From the NCBI GenBank assembly GCA_022749895.1, contig JAKIWS010000015.1, forward strand, positions 1-36,858: DNA of 36,858 bases. Direction: 5' to 3'. The first letter of the stretch is position 1. Every line of letters starts with the position of its first letter. The DNA comes from Thermoplasmata archaeon. GTDB lineage: Archaea; Thermoplasmatota; Thermoplasmata; Lutacidiplasmatales; UBA184. The position numbers were made by a program, and so were the translations under genes. Under the pieces are notes generated by a model. It was not told the DNA's origin and searched no databases. It saw nothing but the letters and a program-made list of their open reading frames with translations. Below, piece by piece: positions 1 through 6,331 of this stretch.

Positions 1-321
1 CAGCAGCAGGAGCCGCCGACGGCTGTACCGGTCGGCGAGCACCCCCGCAAAGAAGCCGACCCCGATCGGGGGTACCGCCTGGGCGAGCCCGACCGCGGCG
101 ACCGCGATCGTCGAGCCGGTTTCCGAGAAGACAAGCCAGAGCAGCAGGACGTCCGCGACGCCGAGACCCGCCCAGCTCGCCGTGTTGCCGCTGACATACA
201 ACCCGAACGGTCGGTTCGAACGCAGCGAGGTCGCGGACCCGAGTGCCCCGCGAGATCCCGCCGGCCCAAGTTCGGACGAGGCCACGGGCGAACTACGGTC
301 CGTCCTCGGGCATGGAACCAT
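1..321 (-). CDS. MFS exporter, N-terminal part (cut by window edge)
   Basis: This is the first 107 codons of a major facilitator superfamily transporter; the rest lies beyond position 1. After a polar N-terminus comes a first membrane helix that begins near LRSNRPFGLYVSGN. A second helix leads into the classic MFS loop 2-3 motif A, seen here as GVLADRYSRRR. The layout resembles proton-driven drug or peptide exporters of the DHA3/EntS type, but the substrate cannot be read. I chose the ATG at 321; a GTG at 285 is an alternative. It follows the E1-like gene on the same strand after 27 nt, so the two are probably co-transcribed, which would suit export of whatever that enzyme makes. The reading frame continues unbroken from the E1-like gene apart from one TAG. 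Confidence 0.8.
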   Translation of the reverse strand, partial: MVPCPRTDRSSPVASSELGPAGSRGALGSATSLRSNRPFGLYVSGNTASWAGLGVADVLLLWLVFSETGSTIAVAAVGLAQAVPPIGVGFFAGVLADRYSRRRLLLL

Positions 322-348
322 CGCTGGGGCGGAACGGGCCGGTGCGAT

Positions 349-1512
349 CTACCGTCGGGCCGCGGACCAGGGCCGGAGTCCGGCCGATCCGCACGTCGGG
401 CAGGCTTTCCAGAACCTCGTTCGGACCACCCGCACGTCGTCGAGTCGCCAGAGGTTCAGGTGGAGGAGCCAACCCTCCTCTTCCCGGCGAAGGCCGGTGA
501 GGAAGTAGAGGGCCCGCAGCGCGCCGTAGTGCCCGGCGATCCCCGCCGTCGGGGCGATGACGGCGTTGTCCGTGTCGTCGGCGAACAGGTTCGCGCCGGT
601 GAACGTCCCTTCCGACCTCTGGCGGTTCGCGAGCTGGTGCTGGAGGCACCTCAGGCACGGGGTACGGCCCGGAACGAAGAGGGCGATCGCGCAGCGGGGG
701 CCGGAGTAGCTGTTCTCGAGCCACGGGGTCCGACTCGCCACGGCCGCGTCGTTCGTCCACAGGAGGATCTCATGAGGGCGGTCCGCCCCGAGCACGAAGA
801 GGTCGCAGTCCTCCAGCAGTGCCGGCAGGTCGCCCGGCGCGTCCACCCGGAGCTTCTCCGCCGTGACGCGCAGATGGGGATTGAGGTCCCGTAGGTGTTC
901 GGCGGCGACCTCCACCTTGGATCGTCCGACGTCCGTCGACCCGTAGAGGAGCTGCCGGTTGAGGTTCGACGTCTCGACCCGGTCCGGGTCGATGAGGCGC
1001 ATGCGCCCTACCCCAGCCGCGGCCAGACTCTCTGCCGTGGCGCCTCCGATCGCCCCCACGCCGAGGATCGTCACGCGGGCCGCCCGGAGCTGCCGCTGAA
1101 GGCTGGCGGCGGTCCGCGGAGTCCCGAGGGTCACCAGCGAGAAGAAGTCGAGATTTCGGGAGTACCGTTCGGATTCCTTCTCCGAGAGGCGGACGGAAGG
1201 GGAATCCCGGTCGCGTCGTTCGACCACCCCGAGGCGCTGCAGTTCGGCGACCGCACGGCGTACCGCGGGGACGCCGAGACGAGGGTGGACTTTACGCAGG
1301 TCGCGTGCGAGAGCCGTTAGGTCGCGGGTTCCGTCCATAAGACCCAGCAGGCTCCAGATCGTTCCCGGCCGGTCATCTCGGAGGGTCACCCCGAGGCCGA
1401 AGACATCGCGGGCGAGAAGGATCTGACCGTTCGGGAGTCGAAACGGCCGTAGCGACCGTTTCGTCGTCGGTTTGAACACTAAGTCCACCCAACCCCAGGC
1501 GGTCTCATCCAC
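349..1512 (-). CDS. E1-like ThiF/MccB-type adenylyltransferase with N-terminal PqqD-like (RRE) domain
   Basis: This 387-aa enzyme belongs to the ThiF/MoeB/E1 family, which adenylates a carboxyl group, usually the C-terminus of a small protein or peptide. Residues about 20-100 look like a PqqD-type winged helix (NGQILLARDVFGLGVTL, then LMDGTRDL), the fold that holds leader peptides in RiPP pathways. The E1 domain has the nucleotide loop GVGAIGG (151-157), Asp175, the signature SNLNRQ (182-187), Lys199, and a zinc site made of C286/C289 and C371/C374, so it appears catalytically intact. The start is GTG, with an in-frame stop directly upstream. Neighbours are a candidate small peptide gene upstream and an MFS exporter 27 nt downstream. 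I infer a peptide-modifying role. A housekeeping thiamine or molybdopterin role is possible but does not explain the N-terminal domain. Confidence 0.85.
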   Translation of the reverse strand: MDETAWGWVDLVFKPTTKRSLRPFRLPNGQILLARDVFGLGVTLRDDRPGTIWSLLGLMDGTRDLTALARDLRKVHPRLGVPAVRRAVAELQRLGVVERRDRDSPSVRLSEKESERYSRNLDFFSLVTLGTPRTAASLQRQLRAARVTILGVGAIGGATAESLAAAGVGRMRLIDPDRVETSNLNRQLLYGSTDVGRSKVEVAAEHLRDLNPHLRVTAEKLRVDAPGDLPALLEDCDLFVLGADRPHEILLWTNDAAVASRTPWLENSYSGPRCAIALFVPGRTPCLRCLQHQLANRQRSEGTFTGANLFADDTDNAVIAPTAGIAGHYGALRALYFLTGLRREEEGWLLHLNLWRLDDVRVVRTRFWKACPTCGSAGLRPWSAARR

Positions 1513-1523
1513 CTACTGGTGGA
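1508..1523. repeat. Perfect inverted repeat over the E1-like start codon
   Basis: tccacc-tact-ggtgga: two 6-bp arms with a 4-nt spacer, covering the GTG start at 1510-1512. In RNA it could form a small hairpin that hides the start; in DNA it could be a regulator site. No function is proven. Confidence 0.5.
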
Positions 1524-1625
1524 CCCGCCGGCGTTCAGGAGGGGAGAGGACGCCGCGTCTCGACGGACGGACGTCCTACGTCGGCTCGAGCCGGCGGGAT
1601 CGGTGCGGGGCGAACGACCCCGTGC

Positions 1626-1712
1626 CTACTTCCGACAGGGCGTCGCGAGCGGCGACGTCTTCGCGTGCGTCAGTGGCTCTACCCGGACCCGGATTTCTCG
1701 CTTGTTGTTCAT
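1626..1712 (-). CDS. Candidate 28-aa peptide gene (possible RiPP precursor)
   Basis: This open frame starts ATG at 1712 and ends TAG at 1626. It encodes a basic 28-residue peptide opening MNNKREIRVRVEP, whose alternating charged and hydrophobic residues could pair as a strand with a PqqD-like domain. The last 15 residues hold three Thr, one Ser and one Cys, residues typical of modified cores. It lies 113 nt before the E1-like gene on the same strand, and a TATA-like box is about 54 nt upstream of its ATG. It is too short to claim by statistics, and the frame stays open further upstream. The call rests on position, promoter and the partner enzyme; no family is recognised. Confidence 0.3.
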   Translation of the reverse strand: MNNKREIRVRVEPLTHAKTSPLATPCRK

Positions 1713-1722
1713 GGTCTCTGTG

Positions 1723-1746
1723 CCCCCCGTTTCGCGGGGTGCGAAA
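1723..1746 (-). promoter_or_regulatory. Two mutually exclusive hairpins in the putative leader
   Basis: Hairpin A pairs 1725-1729 (ccccg) with 1735-1739 (cgggg). Hairpin B pairs 1730-1735 (tttcgc) with 1741-1746 (gcgaaa). They share 1730-1739, so only one can form. They lie between the TATA-like box at 1763-1773 and the candidate peptide ATG at 1712. Confidence 0.4.
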
Positions 1747-1762
1747 TGAAATGCTCGCCCCC

Positions 1763-1773
1763 GGTATATCAAT
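1763..1773 (-). promoter_or_regulatory. TATA-like box for the peptide/E1-like/MFS unit
   Basis: On the minus strand this reads attgatatacc, one of the most AT-rich words of the interval. An archaeal start about 25 nt downstream would fall near 1741, giving a leader of about 29 nt before the ATG at 1712. Confidence 0.45.
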
Positions 1774-1984
1774 CCTCTGTGAAGCGACAATAAGGGATGC
1801 GCACTAATGCGTGTCACTACGTAGGGGCCGAACGCCGCATTGTTGCCTTCGAATCGCCCGACGGGGAGGCAAGGGCGCCCGTACCCGAACGAACGGCGCG
1901 GGGCTCGCACGGTCGCCGAAAGAAGCTCAAAAACTCGTTCGACGTTAGAGCGAGGTTATCGAAGGATCGCACCCTGGAGCCGGC

Positions 1985-2716
1985 TCATCCGAACCCTTCG
2001 AGGAGCGCCGCGATAGCCCGCGCCGGATCCGCGGCGCGGGTCACCGCGCTGGCTACGAGAACACCATGGCTCCCGAGTTCGAGCGCGCGTCGCACGTCCT
2101 CGGTTGTGTGGACCCCCGCCCCACACAACACGCGAGTGAGCGGTGCGACGGTCTGGACCGCGGCCACGCTGTCCGAGATCACTTCCGGTCTCGCCATCGA
2201 GACCGACCGGTTACCCCCAATGAGTTCCGGCGGCTCGACCGCGAGGTAGGCGGGAAGGACGACCGCGAGCTGGCGGGCGTCCTCCGGATCCTGCGCGCAA
2301 ACGACGTCGGCAAGCCCCAGAGCTTGGAGCCGGCGGGAGGCTTCACCCACCTCCGCACGGGTAAGCCGGTGTTCCGAATGATTCAGGAGGGAGCCCCGGC
2401 CCCCGGCGGCCTGGACCGCCTCCGGTACCGTGTACCCGGTGCGGGCGCCCGCGAGCACGGCGTCAACGTGCTGGGCCAGGACCGGAATGTTCAAGGTGAC
2501 CGCCAGCCGACCGAGATCGGGGGCCGACGGGGCGATCGCGACCGGCACGCCCGTCTCAGCGGCCGCCTTCTCCAAGAGCCGCCCGAGCTTGAGCGCGGCC
2601 TCCCCGAGGCACGCGGGGTAGGCCTTCAGATTCAGCAGGAACAGCTGCTCGCCGAGCGGGGCGTCGTTAGTGGGCGACGGTGGCCCGAGGGCGTCGCGGT
2701 CGCGAGCAGATCGCAT
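1985..2716 (-). CDS. tpiA: Triosephosphate isomerase, archaeal type
   Basis: The enzyme interconverts dihydroxyacetone phosphate and glyceraldehyde 3-phosphate in the cytosol (glycolysis and gluconeogenesis). Visible landmarks are the catalytic Asn and Lys in FLLNLKAYP, the catalytic His in LLNHSEHRLT, the catalytic Glu in LAVEPPELIGG, and the phosphate-binding loops LCGAGVHT and GVLVASAV. The core is about 220 residues, which fits the short archaeal form. The start is uncertain: the ATG at 2716 adds about 20 unconserved residues and overlaps the upstream small gene by 50 nt, while no ATG or GTG lies closer to the core. The small gene upstream is on the same strand and overlaps, so the two are probably co-transcribed and translationally coupled. 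Confidence 0.92.
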   Translation of the reverse strand: MRSARDRDALGPPSPTNDAPLGEQLFLLNLKAYPACLGEAALKLGRLLEKAAAETGVPVAIAPSAPDLGRLAVTLNIPVLAQHVDAVLAGARTGYTVPEAVQAAGGRGSLLNHSEHRLTRAEVGEASRRLQALGLADVVCAQDPEDARQLAVVLPAYLAVEPPELIGGNRSVSMARPEVISDSVAAVQTVAPLTRVLCGAGVHTTEDVRRALELGSHGVLVASAVTRAADPARAIAALLEGFG

Positions 2717-2876
2717 ACTCGTCGCCGTCGAAGAAGACCTCCCGGTCCGGGTGCTTGCGCTGAAGCTCACCGATCTTCGCGAGGACGTCTTCGAGGGTGG
2801 TGTTTTCGTCATTGGGGTCGACGCGCAGGTGGACGGTCTTGTCGCTTTTGTCGGGCTTCGAACCCGTGTCCACCAT
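2667..2876 (-). CDS. Small acidic hypothetical protein overlapping tpiA
   Basis: A 69-aa protein with ATG at 2876 and a TATA-like box about 36 nt upstream. It opens with a charged stretch (DTGSKPDKSDK), then a probable strand-helix-strand: TVHLRVDP, EDVLAKIGELQRKHP, REVFFDGDEYAICSR. The end is Arg-rich. I recognise no family. The compact alpha/beta pattern, the proper promoter and the overlap with tpiA argue that it is real. Its stop lies inside the 5' end of tpiA, so ribosomes finishing it would be near the tpiA core start. Confidence 0.65.
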   Translation of the reverse strand: MVDTGSKPDKSDKTVHLRVDPNDENTTLEDVLAKIGELQRKHPDREVFFDGDEYAICSRPRRPRATVAH

Positions 2877-2911
2877 GACGCTCCGGTGCGAGGCGGTTAC
2901 CGGACTCCTTA

Positions 2912-2920
2912 CTTATAGGC
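2912..2920 (-). promoter_or_regulatory. TATA-like box for the small gene and tpiA
   Basis: The minus strand reads gcctataag, about 36-44 nt before the ATG at 2876, giving a leader of roughly 12 nt. Confidence 0.5.
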
Positions 2921-2941
2921 GTTCGCCGCGCCCTCCCGACA

Positions 2942-2950
2942 GGTTTTATC
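2942..2950 (+). promoter_or_regulatory. TATA-like box for the 91-aa gene and purT
   Basis: ggttttatc lies about 38 nt before the ATG at 2984. With 2912-2920 it forms a divergent promoter pair only about 25 bp apart, so the two units may share control. Confidence 0.5.
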
Positions 2951-2954
2951 CGCG

Positions 2955-2976
2955 GCTCCGGCTCCTCGGCCGGAGC
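2955..2976 (+). repeat. GC-rich hairpin between promoter and start of the 91-aa gene
   Basis: gctccggc (2955-2962) pairs perfectly with gccggagc (2969-2976) around a 6-nt loop. It lies 7 nt before the ATG, around the predicted transcription start, so it could act as a DNA operator or a leader hairpin. Confidence 0.5.
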
Positions 2977-2983
2977 GGTACCG

Positions 2984-3259
2984 ATGAAGGACCGAGGCGA
3001 ATTGAGCCGCATCGTCTTCGGCAAAACCCGGGTTATACTTACTCGCGATCTCTCCATCATGAACCCGAATCTCGTCGAGGGGGCTTCCGGGCTCGTCGTC
3101 GGGAAGCTCGCGAGCTACACGCTCAAAGTCGCCTTCCCCAAGGTCACGGTCGGCGTCAACTGGCAGGACTGTGACATCATGGAGGGCATCACCGGCATGC
3201 CGACGGACGCCGACCAACCGAAATCGATTCCCCGGCCCCGCGCGATGGGGGAAGAGTAG
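2984..3259 (+). CDS. Hypothetical 91-aa protein upstream of purT
   Basis: ATG at 2984 follows a TATA-like box and a hairpin. The protein is rich in beta-strand-like segments: SRIVFGKTRVILTRD, SGLVVGKLASYTLKVAFP and KVTVGVNWQDCDIM. It ends in a polar tail. No signal peptide, membrane segment or known motif is visible, so it is probably a small cytosolic protein. purT follows after 30 nt on the same strand and is preceded by a short ggag, so the two are likely co-transcribed. Its function is not recognised. Confidence 0.65.
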   Translation: MKDRGELSRIVFGKTRVILTRDLSIMNPNLVEGASGLVVGKLASYTLKVAFPKVTVGVNWQDCDIMEGITGMPTDADQPKSIPRPRAMGEE

Positions 3260-3289
3260 CGCCCCATCCTAGGAACCGACGGAGACAAG

Positions 3290-4561
3290 ATGCCGGATGA
3301 CGGGACCGCGCCGGCGCCGTCGATTCGGTTCCGTTCCTCGCTCGGGACCCCGCTCGGGCAGAACGCCGCGAAGCTCCTCCTGCTCGGCAGCGGCGAGATC
3401 GGACGCGAGGTCGCCATCGAGGCGATCCGGCTCGGGGCCGAGGTGATCGCGGTCGACCGGTACGCGAACGCGCCCGCGATGCACGTCGCCCACCGCAGCC
3501 ACGTGGTCGCCATGACCGACGGGCGGGCGCTGCGAGCGGTGATCGAGCGCGAGCAACCCGACGTGATCGTCCCGGAGATCGAGCAGATCGACACGACCGA
3601 GCTCGTCCGGCTCCAGGAGGACGGCTACGCCGTCGTCCCCAACGCCGCGGCGACGAGGATCACCATGAATCGGGAACGGATCCGTCGCCTCGCCGCCGAG
3701 ACCGGTCACGTTCGCACGTCGCGCTACCTGCTCGCCGACTCCGTCGACGATGCGCGGAAGGCGGCGCGGGAGATCGGGTACCCGTGCTTCGTGAAGGCGC
3801 TCGTGAGCAGCTCGGGCCACGGGATGACCCAGGTCCGTAGCGCCCGGGGCATCGAACGGGCGTACCGGGAGGCGACCCGGCACGGGCGCGTGCCCAACCG
3901 GCGGGTCATGATCGAGGAGTCGATCGACTTCGATACCGAGGTGACCCTGCTCACGGTGCGCCACTATCGGCCCAACGGGAAGCCCGGAACGACGGTCCTC
4001 GCCCCGGTCGGCCACGCCCGGCCATCGACGGTCTATCACGAGAGTTGGCAACCCATGGGGTTCCCCGCGCGCGTGGTCCACGGGCTCGGCGACGTCGCGC
4101 GGAAGGTCACCGGCCTCCTGGGCGGGTTCGGAGTTTTCGGCGTCGAATGTTTCGTGAAAGGCGAGAACGTCTACTTCAGCGAAGTTTCGCCGCGTCCGCA
4201 CGATACCGGGCTCGTCACGCTGGGGAGCCAGTGGAACAGCGAGTTCGCGTTGCACGCGCGCGCGGTGCTCGGACTTCCGTACCAGGGACCGGAACCCGTC
4301 GTCCCCGCCGCCGCCCACGTCATCCTAGGGTCAGCCGTCGGTTGGTCCCCAACGTTGGGAGGACTCGATCGAGCTCTCGCCGAGCGCGGCGTGCGCGTTT
4401 TCCTGTTCGGCAAGCCCGAGGCGTACCCCGACCGGCGTCTCGGCGTAACGGTGGCCCGGGGCCGCACCATCGCCGAGGCGCGACGGACGGCCGCGCGCGC
4501 GGCGCACGCCATCGAAGCAGCGATCGCCTTCCCGCCCCGGCGTGCGGCAGTGCGTGCCTAA
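3290..4561 (+). CDS. purT: Formate-dependent phosphoribosylglycinamide formyltransferase
   Basis: PurT makes formyl-GAR from GAR, formate and ATP, a folate-independent third step of purine synthesis. The protein has 423 aa; bacterial PurT has about 390, the extra being an N-terminal tail of about 25 residues. The first domain opens with LLLGSGEIGREVAIEA and VDRYANAPAMHVAH, the family's substrate-binding start. The ATP-grasp region follows, with PCFVKALVSSSGHGMTQV, then the metal-binding end VECFVKGENVYFSEVSPRPHDTG. The C-terminal domain contains GKPEAYPDRRLGVTVA, typical of the family. It sits 30 nt behind the 91-aa gene. A relative such as PurK is unlikely given the close match to PurT motifs. 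Confidence 0.95.
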   Translation: MPDDGTAPAPSIRFRSSLGTPLGQNAAKLLLLGSGEIGREVAIEAIRLGAEVIAVDRYANAPAMHVAHRSHVVAMTDGRALRAVIEREQPDVIVPEIEQIDTTELVRLQEDGYAVVPNAAATRITMNRERIRRLAAETGHVRTSRYLLADSVDDARKAAREIGYPCFVKALVSSSGHGMTQVRSARGIERAYREATRHGRVPNRRVMIEESIDFDTEVTLLTVRHYRPNGKPGTTVLAPVGHARPSTVYHESWQPMGFPARVVHGLGDVARKVTGLLGGFGVFGVECFVKGENVYFSEVSPRPHDTGLVTLGSQWNSEFALHARAVLGLPYQGPEPVVPAAAHVILGSAVGWSPTLGGLDRALAERGVRVFLFGKPEAYPDRRLGVTVARGRTIAEARRTAARAAHAIEAAIAFPPRRAAVRA

Positions 4562-4587
4562 GCACGCCGTGGCCGCGCGGAACGATA

Positions 4588-4597
4588 CGTTTAGATA
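4588..4597 (+). promoter_or_regulatory. TATA-like box for the TSUP permease
   Basis: cgtttagata within a short direct repeat of gatacgt, about 40 nt before the ATG at 4633. Confidence 0.45.
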
Positions 4598-4632
4598 CGT
4601 AGTCAATTCCCCACAACGTTGCACACCCGATC

Positions 4633-5559
4633 ATGATCTTCCCGGCGTTCAACGTCCCCATCGCGGTCCTGGCGTTCTTCGCCGCCGTCCTCAACGGCGC
4701 CATCGGCTACGGCTTCTCGTCGACCGTCACCCCCATCGCCTTGTTCTTCACGACGAGCAAAGTCCTCAACCCCGCGCTCGTCGTCGTGGAGCTGGGCGTC
4801 AACGTCACGCTCCTCGTGCGGGAGCGGCAGTTCATCCGCCTCATGTGGCCCCGCGCCTGGCCGGTCATCATCGGGCTCCTCCCCGGTGTTGTTACCGGCT
4901 CGATCCTCCTGAACGTGCTCGCGTCGACCTCGGTGCGGTTCATCGTCTATGCGGCGCTCCTCCCTCTGATCATCCTCCAACTGCTCGGGTGGTCTCGGCC
5001 GATCCGGCGCGAGCGCCGCACCGGACCGGTCGTGGGCGGCGGCATCGGCTTCCTCTACTCGCTGACCACGATCTCCGGCCCACCGCTCGCCCTCTTCTGG
5101 CGGAACCAGGGACTGAGCAAGGAACAGTTCCGGTGTGTGATGTCCCAGATCCGGACCGCGGAAGCGTCGTTCACGGCCGTCAGCTACGTCGCGCTCGGCT
5201 ACTTCACGCCCTCCGCGAACGCCCTGGTCCCGTCCCTCCTCATCCCCGTCCTCATAGGGGTGCCGCTCGGAGCGCTCCTCCTGACCCGGTTCTCTCGGGA
5301 CTTCTTCCGGCAGGTCGTCATGGCCGCCGACGGGCTGTTCGTGGCGTACGGGCTCAACAACGTGCTCGTGAAACTGAAGATCCTCTCCGCCGCCGTGGCG
5401 GACGTGGTCACGATCACGATCGTAGCGATCGTCGGCTTCTTGCTCTACCGCAGTCTCCGGAAGCTGCCGACGTTCCTCGCCTCGAAGGCGGAGGCCGCCC
5501 CAGGGCTACCCGAGTGGAGCCCAGAATCGGTCGCCCCGACCAACGTGGACAACAGTTGA
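4633..5559 (+). CDS. TSUP (TauE/SafE) family permease
   Basis: A 308-aa polytopic membrane protein with about eight hydrophobic helices. The first helix region carries the family hallmark of Gly-rich half-repeats (FFAAVLNGAIGYGFSSTVTP), repeated in the second half as GGGIGFLYSLTTISGPPLAL. TSUP proteins move sulfite, sulfoacetate, thiosulfate or other small anions, or organic acids; the exact substrate cannot be read. ATP sulfurylase and APS kinase elsewhere in the window make a sulfur anion attractive, but they are distant and the link is inference. The C-terminal 30 residues are polar. It converges with the membrane protein at 5593. Confidence 0.85.
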   Translation: MIFPAFNVPIAVLAFFAAVLNGAIGYGFSSTVTPIALFFTTSKVLNPALVVVELGVNVTLLVRERQFIRLMWPRAWPVIIGLLPGVVTGSILLNVLASTSVRFIVYAALLPLIILQLLGWSRPIRRERRTGPVVGGGIGFLYSLTTISGPPLALFWRNQGLSKEQFRCVMSQIRTAEASFTAVSYVALGYFTPSANALVPSLLIPVLIGVPLGALLLTRFSRDFFRQVVMAADGLFVAYGLNNVLVKLKILSAAVADVVTITIVAIVGFLLYRSLRKLPTFLASKAEAAPGLPEWSPESVAPTNVDNS

Positions 5560-5592
5560 GCGGGCGGCGACGCTTCCCGACCCGGAGCGCCG

Positions 5593-6324
5593 CTAGTTCG
5601 ACGTGAACGTCGCGAACCCGGCGGGGATCAGGGCAAGCATCCCCGCGAGGACCGCGATCGCGATCCCCATCAGGATCATCGTCCGCCGGTCTCGGAGCTC
5701 GGAGACCCGCCGCGTGGAGAAGAACATGACCAGGACCGCGACAACGATGAACCCGAACTGCTCGGCGTAGCTGAGCGGGTAGTACTGGAGCGACGCCGGG
5801 GCGAAGAACGGGAAGGCTCCCCCGTCGACCCCGAAGTGGACGAGGATGGCTGCGGGGGCCGCCAGGGCCGCGAATCGTCCTTCGACGACCAGGAGCACGA
5901 CGACCAGGATCGCGAGCAGGAACACGTCGTGCGCGGGGCGGATAAGCACCGTGGGAAGGAACGCGCCGAAGACGTGGTCGACATCCAACCCGAGCGAGAA
6001 GAGGGGCGCGGCCCATAGGAGGGTCCGACGCCGCGCGGGGAGCGCCACCACGAGTCCGGTCGCCAGGTGCCAGAGCCCGTCGAGTAGGGCGAACGATCCC
6101 GGCGGTGGCGAACCCGAGTGGGCGTGGGCCCCGAACGCGAGCTCGATGAGGAGGGACCCCTCGCTCCAGAGCAGGATGACCGCCCCGAAGACGATCCCGG
6201 TGACGACCGCGTCGCGCGGGGTCGGGTCCCGGACCTCCCAACGGCGGCGCCACCAGAGGATGAGGACACCTCCGGTCGGGGCTGGCGCGGCCGAGGCGAC
6301 GGGTACGCTCGAATCGGGGCCCAC
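5593..6324 (-). CDS. DUF457/YdjM-like membrane protein
   Basis: A roughly 243-aa membrane protein with six or seven hydrophobic segments. DGLWHLATG followed about 30 residues later by LGLDVDHVFG resembles the His...Asp-x-Asp-His pattern of the DUF457/YdjM family (PF04307, described as membrane-associated putative metal-dependent hydrolases). The activity is not established, and the match here is by motif only. I chose the GTG at 6324, which begins 8 nt after the upstream stop. An ATG at 6387 would overlap the upstream gene by 56 nt and add a low-complexity Ser/Arg/Pro tail. It is probably co-transcribed with the coiled-coil protein upstream. Confidence 0.7.
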   Translation of the reverse strand: MGPDSSVPVASAAPAPTGGVLILWWRRRWEVRDPTPRDAVVTGIVFGAVILLWSEGSLLIELAFGAHAHSGSPPPGSFALLDGLWHLATGLVVALPARRRTLLWAAPLFSLGLDVDHVFGAFLPTVLIRPAHDVFLLAILVVVLLVVEGRFAALAAPAAILVHFGVDGGAFPFFAPASLQYYPLSYAEQFGFIVVAVLVMFFSTRRVSELRDRRTMILMGIAIAVLAGMLALIPAGFATFTSN

Positions 6325-6331
6325 GGTCGGC

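Larger units (their letters stand above)
1513..1984. other. 472-bp interval between E1-like gene and triosephosphate isomerase
   Basis: No conventional gene is supported here. The visible content is the inverted repeat at the E1-like start, the candidate 28-codon peptide at 1626-1712, two overlapping hairpins and a TATA-like box, all on or usable by the minus strand. From 1774 to 1984 I see no gene, RNA or clear repeat. The interval is locally less GC-rich than the flanking genes around 1740-1810 and 1920-1970. Confidence 0.6.

Noticed and set aside
1740-1860. Possible tRNA or small structured RNA in the AT-richer part of the left interval
   Set aside because: No cloverleaf, T-loop GGTTCRA word or CCA-adjacent acceptor stem could be formed; only the short hairpins near 1723-1746 are convincing.
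1797-2878. Long plus-strand open frames across the tpiA region
   Set aside because: They lie opposite tpiA and show only Arg/Gly/Pro-rich translation with no motif; this is the usual antisense openness of a GC-rich genome.
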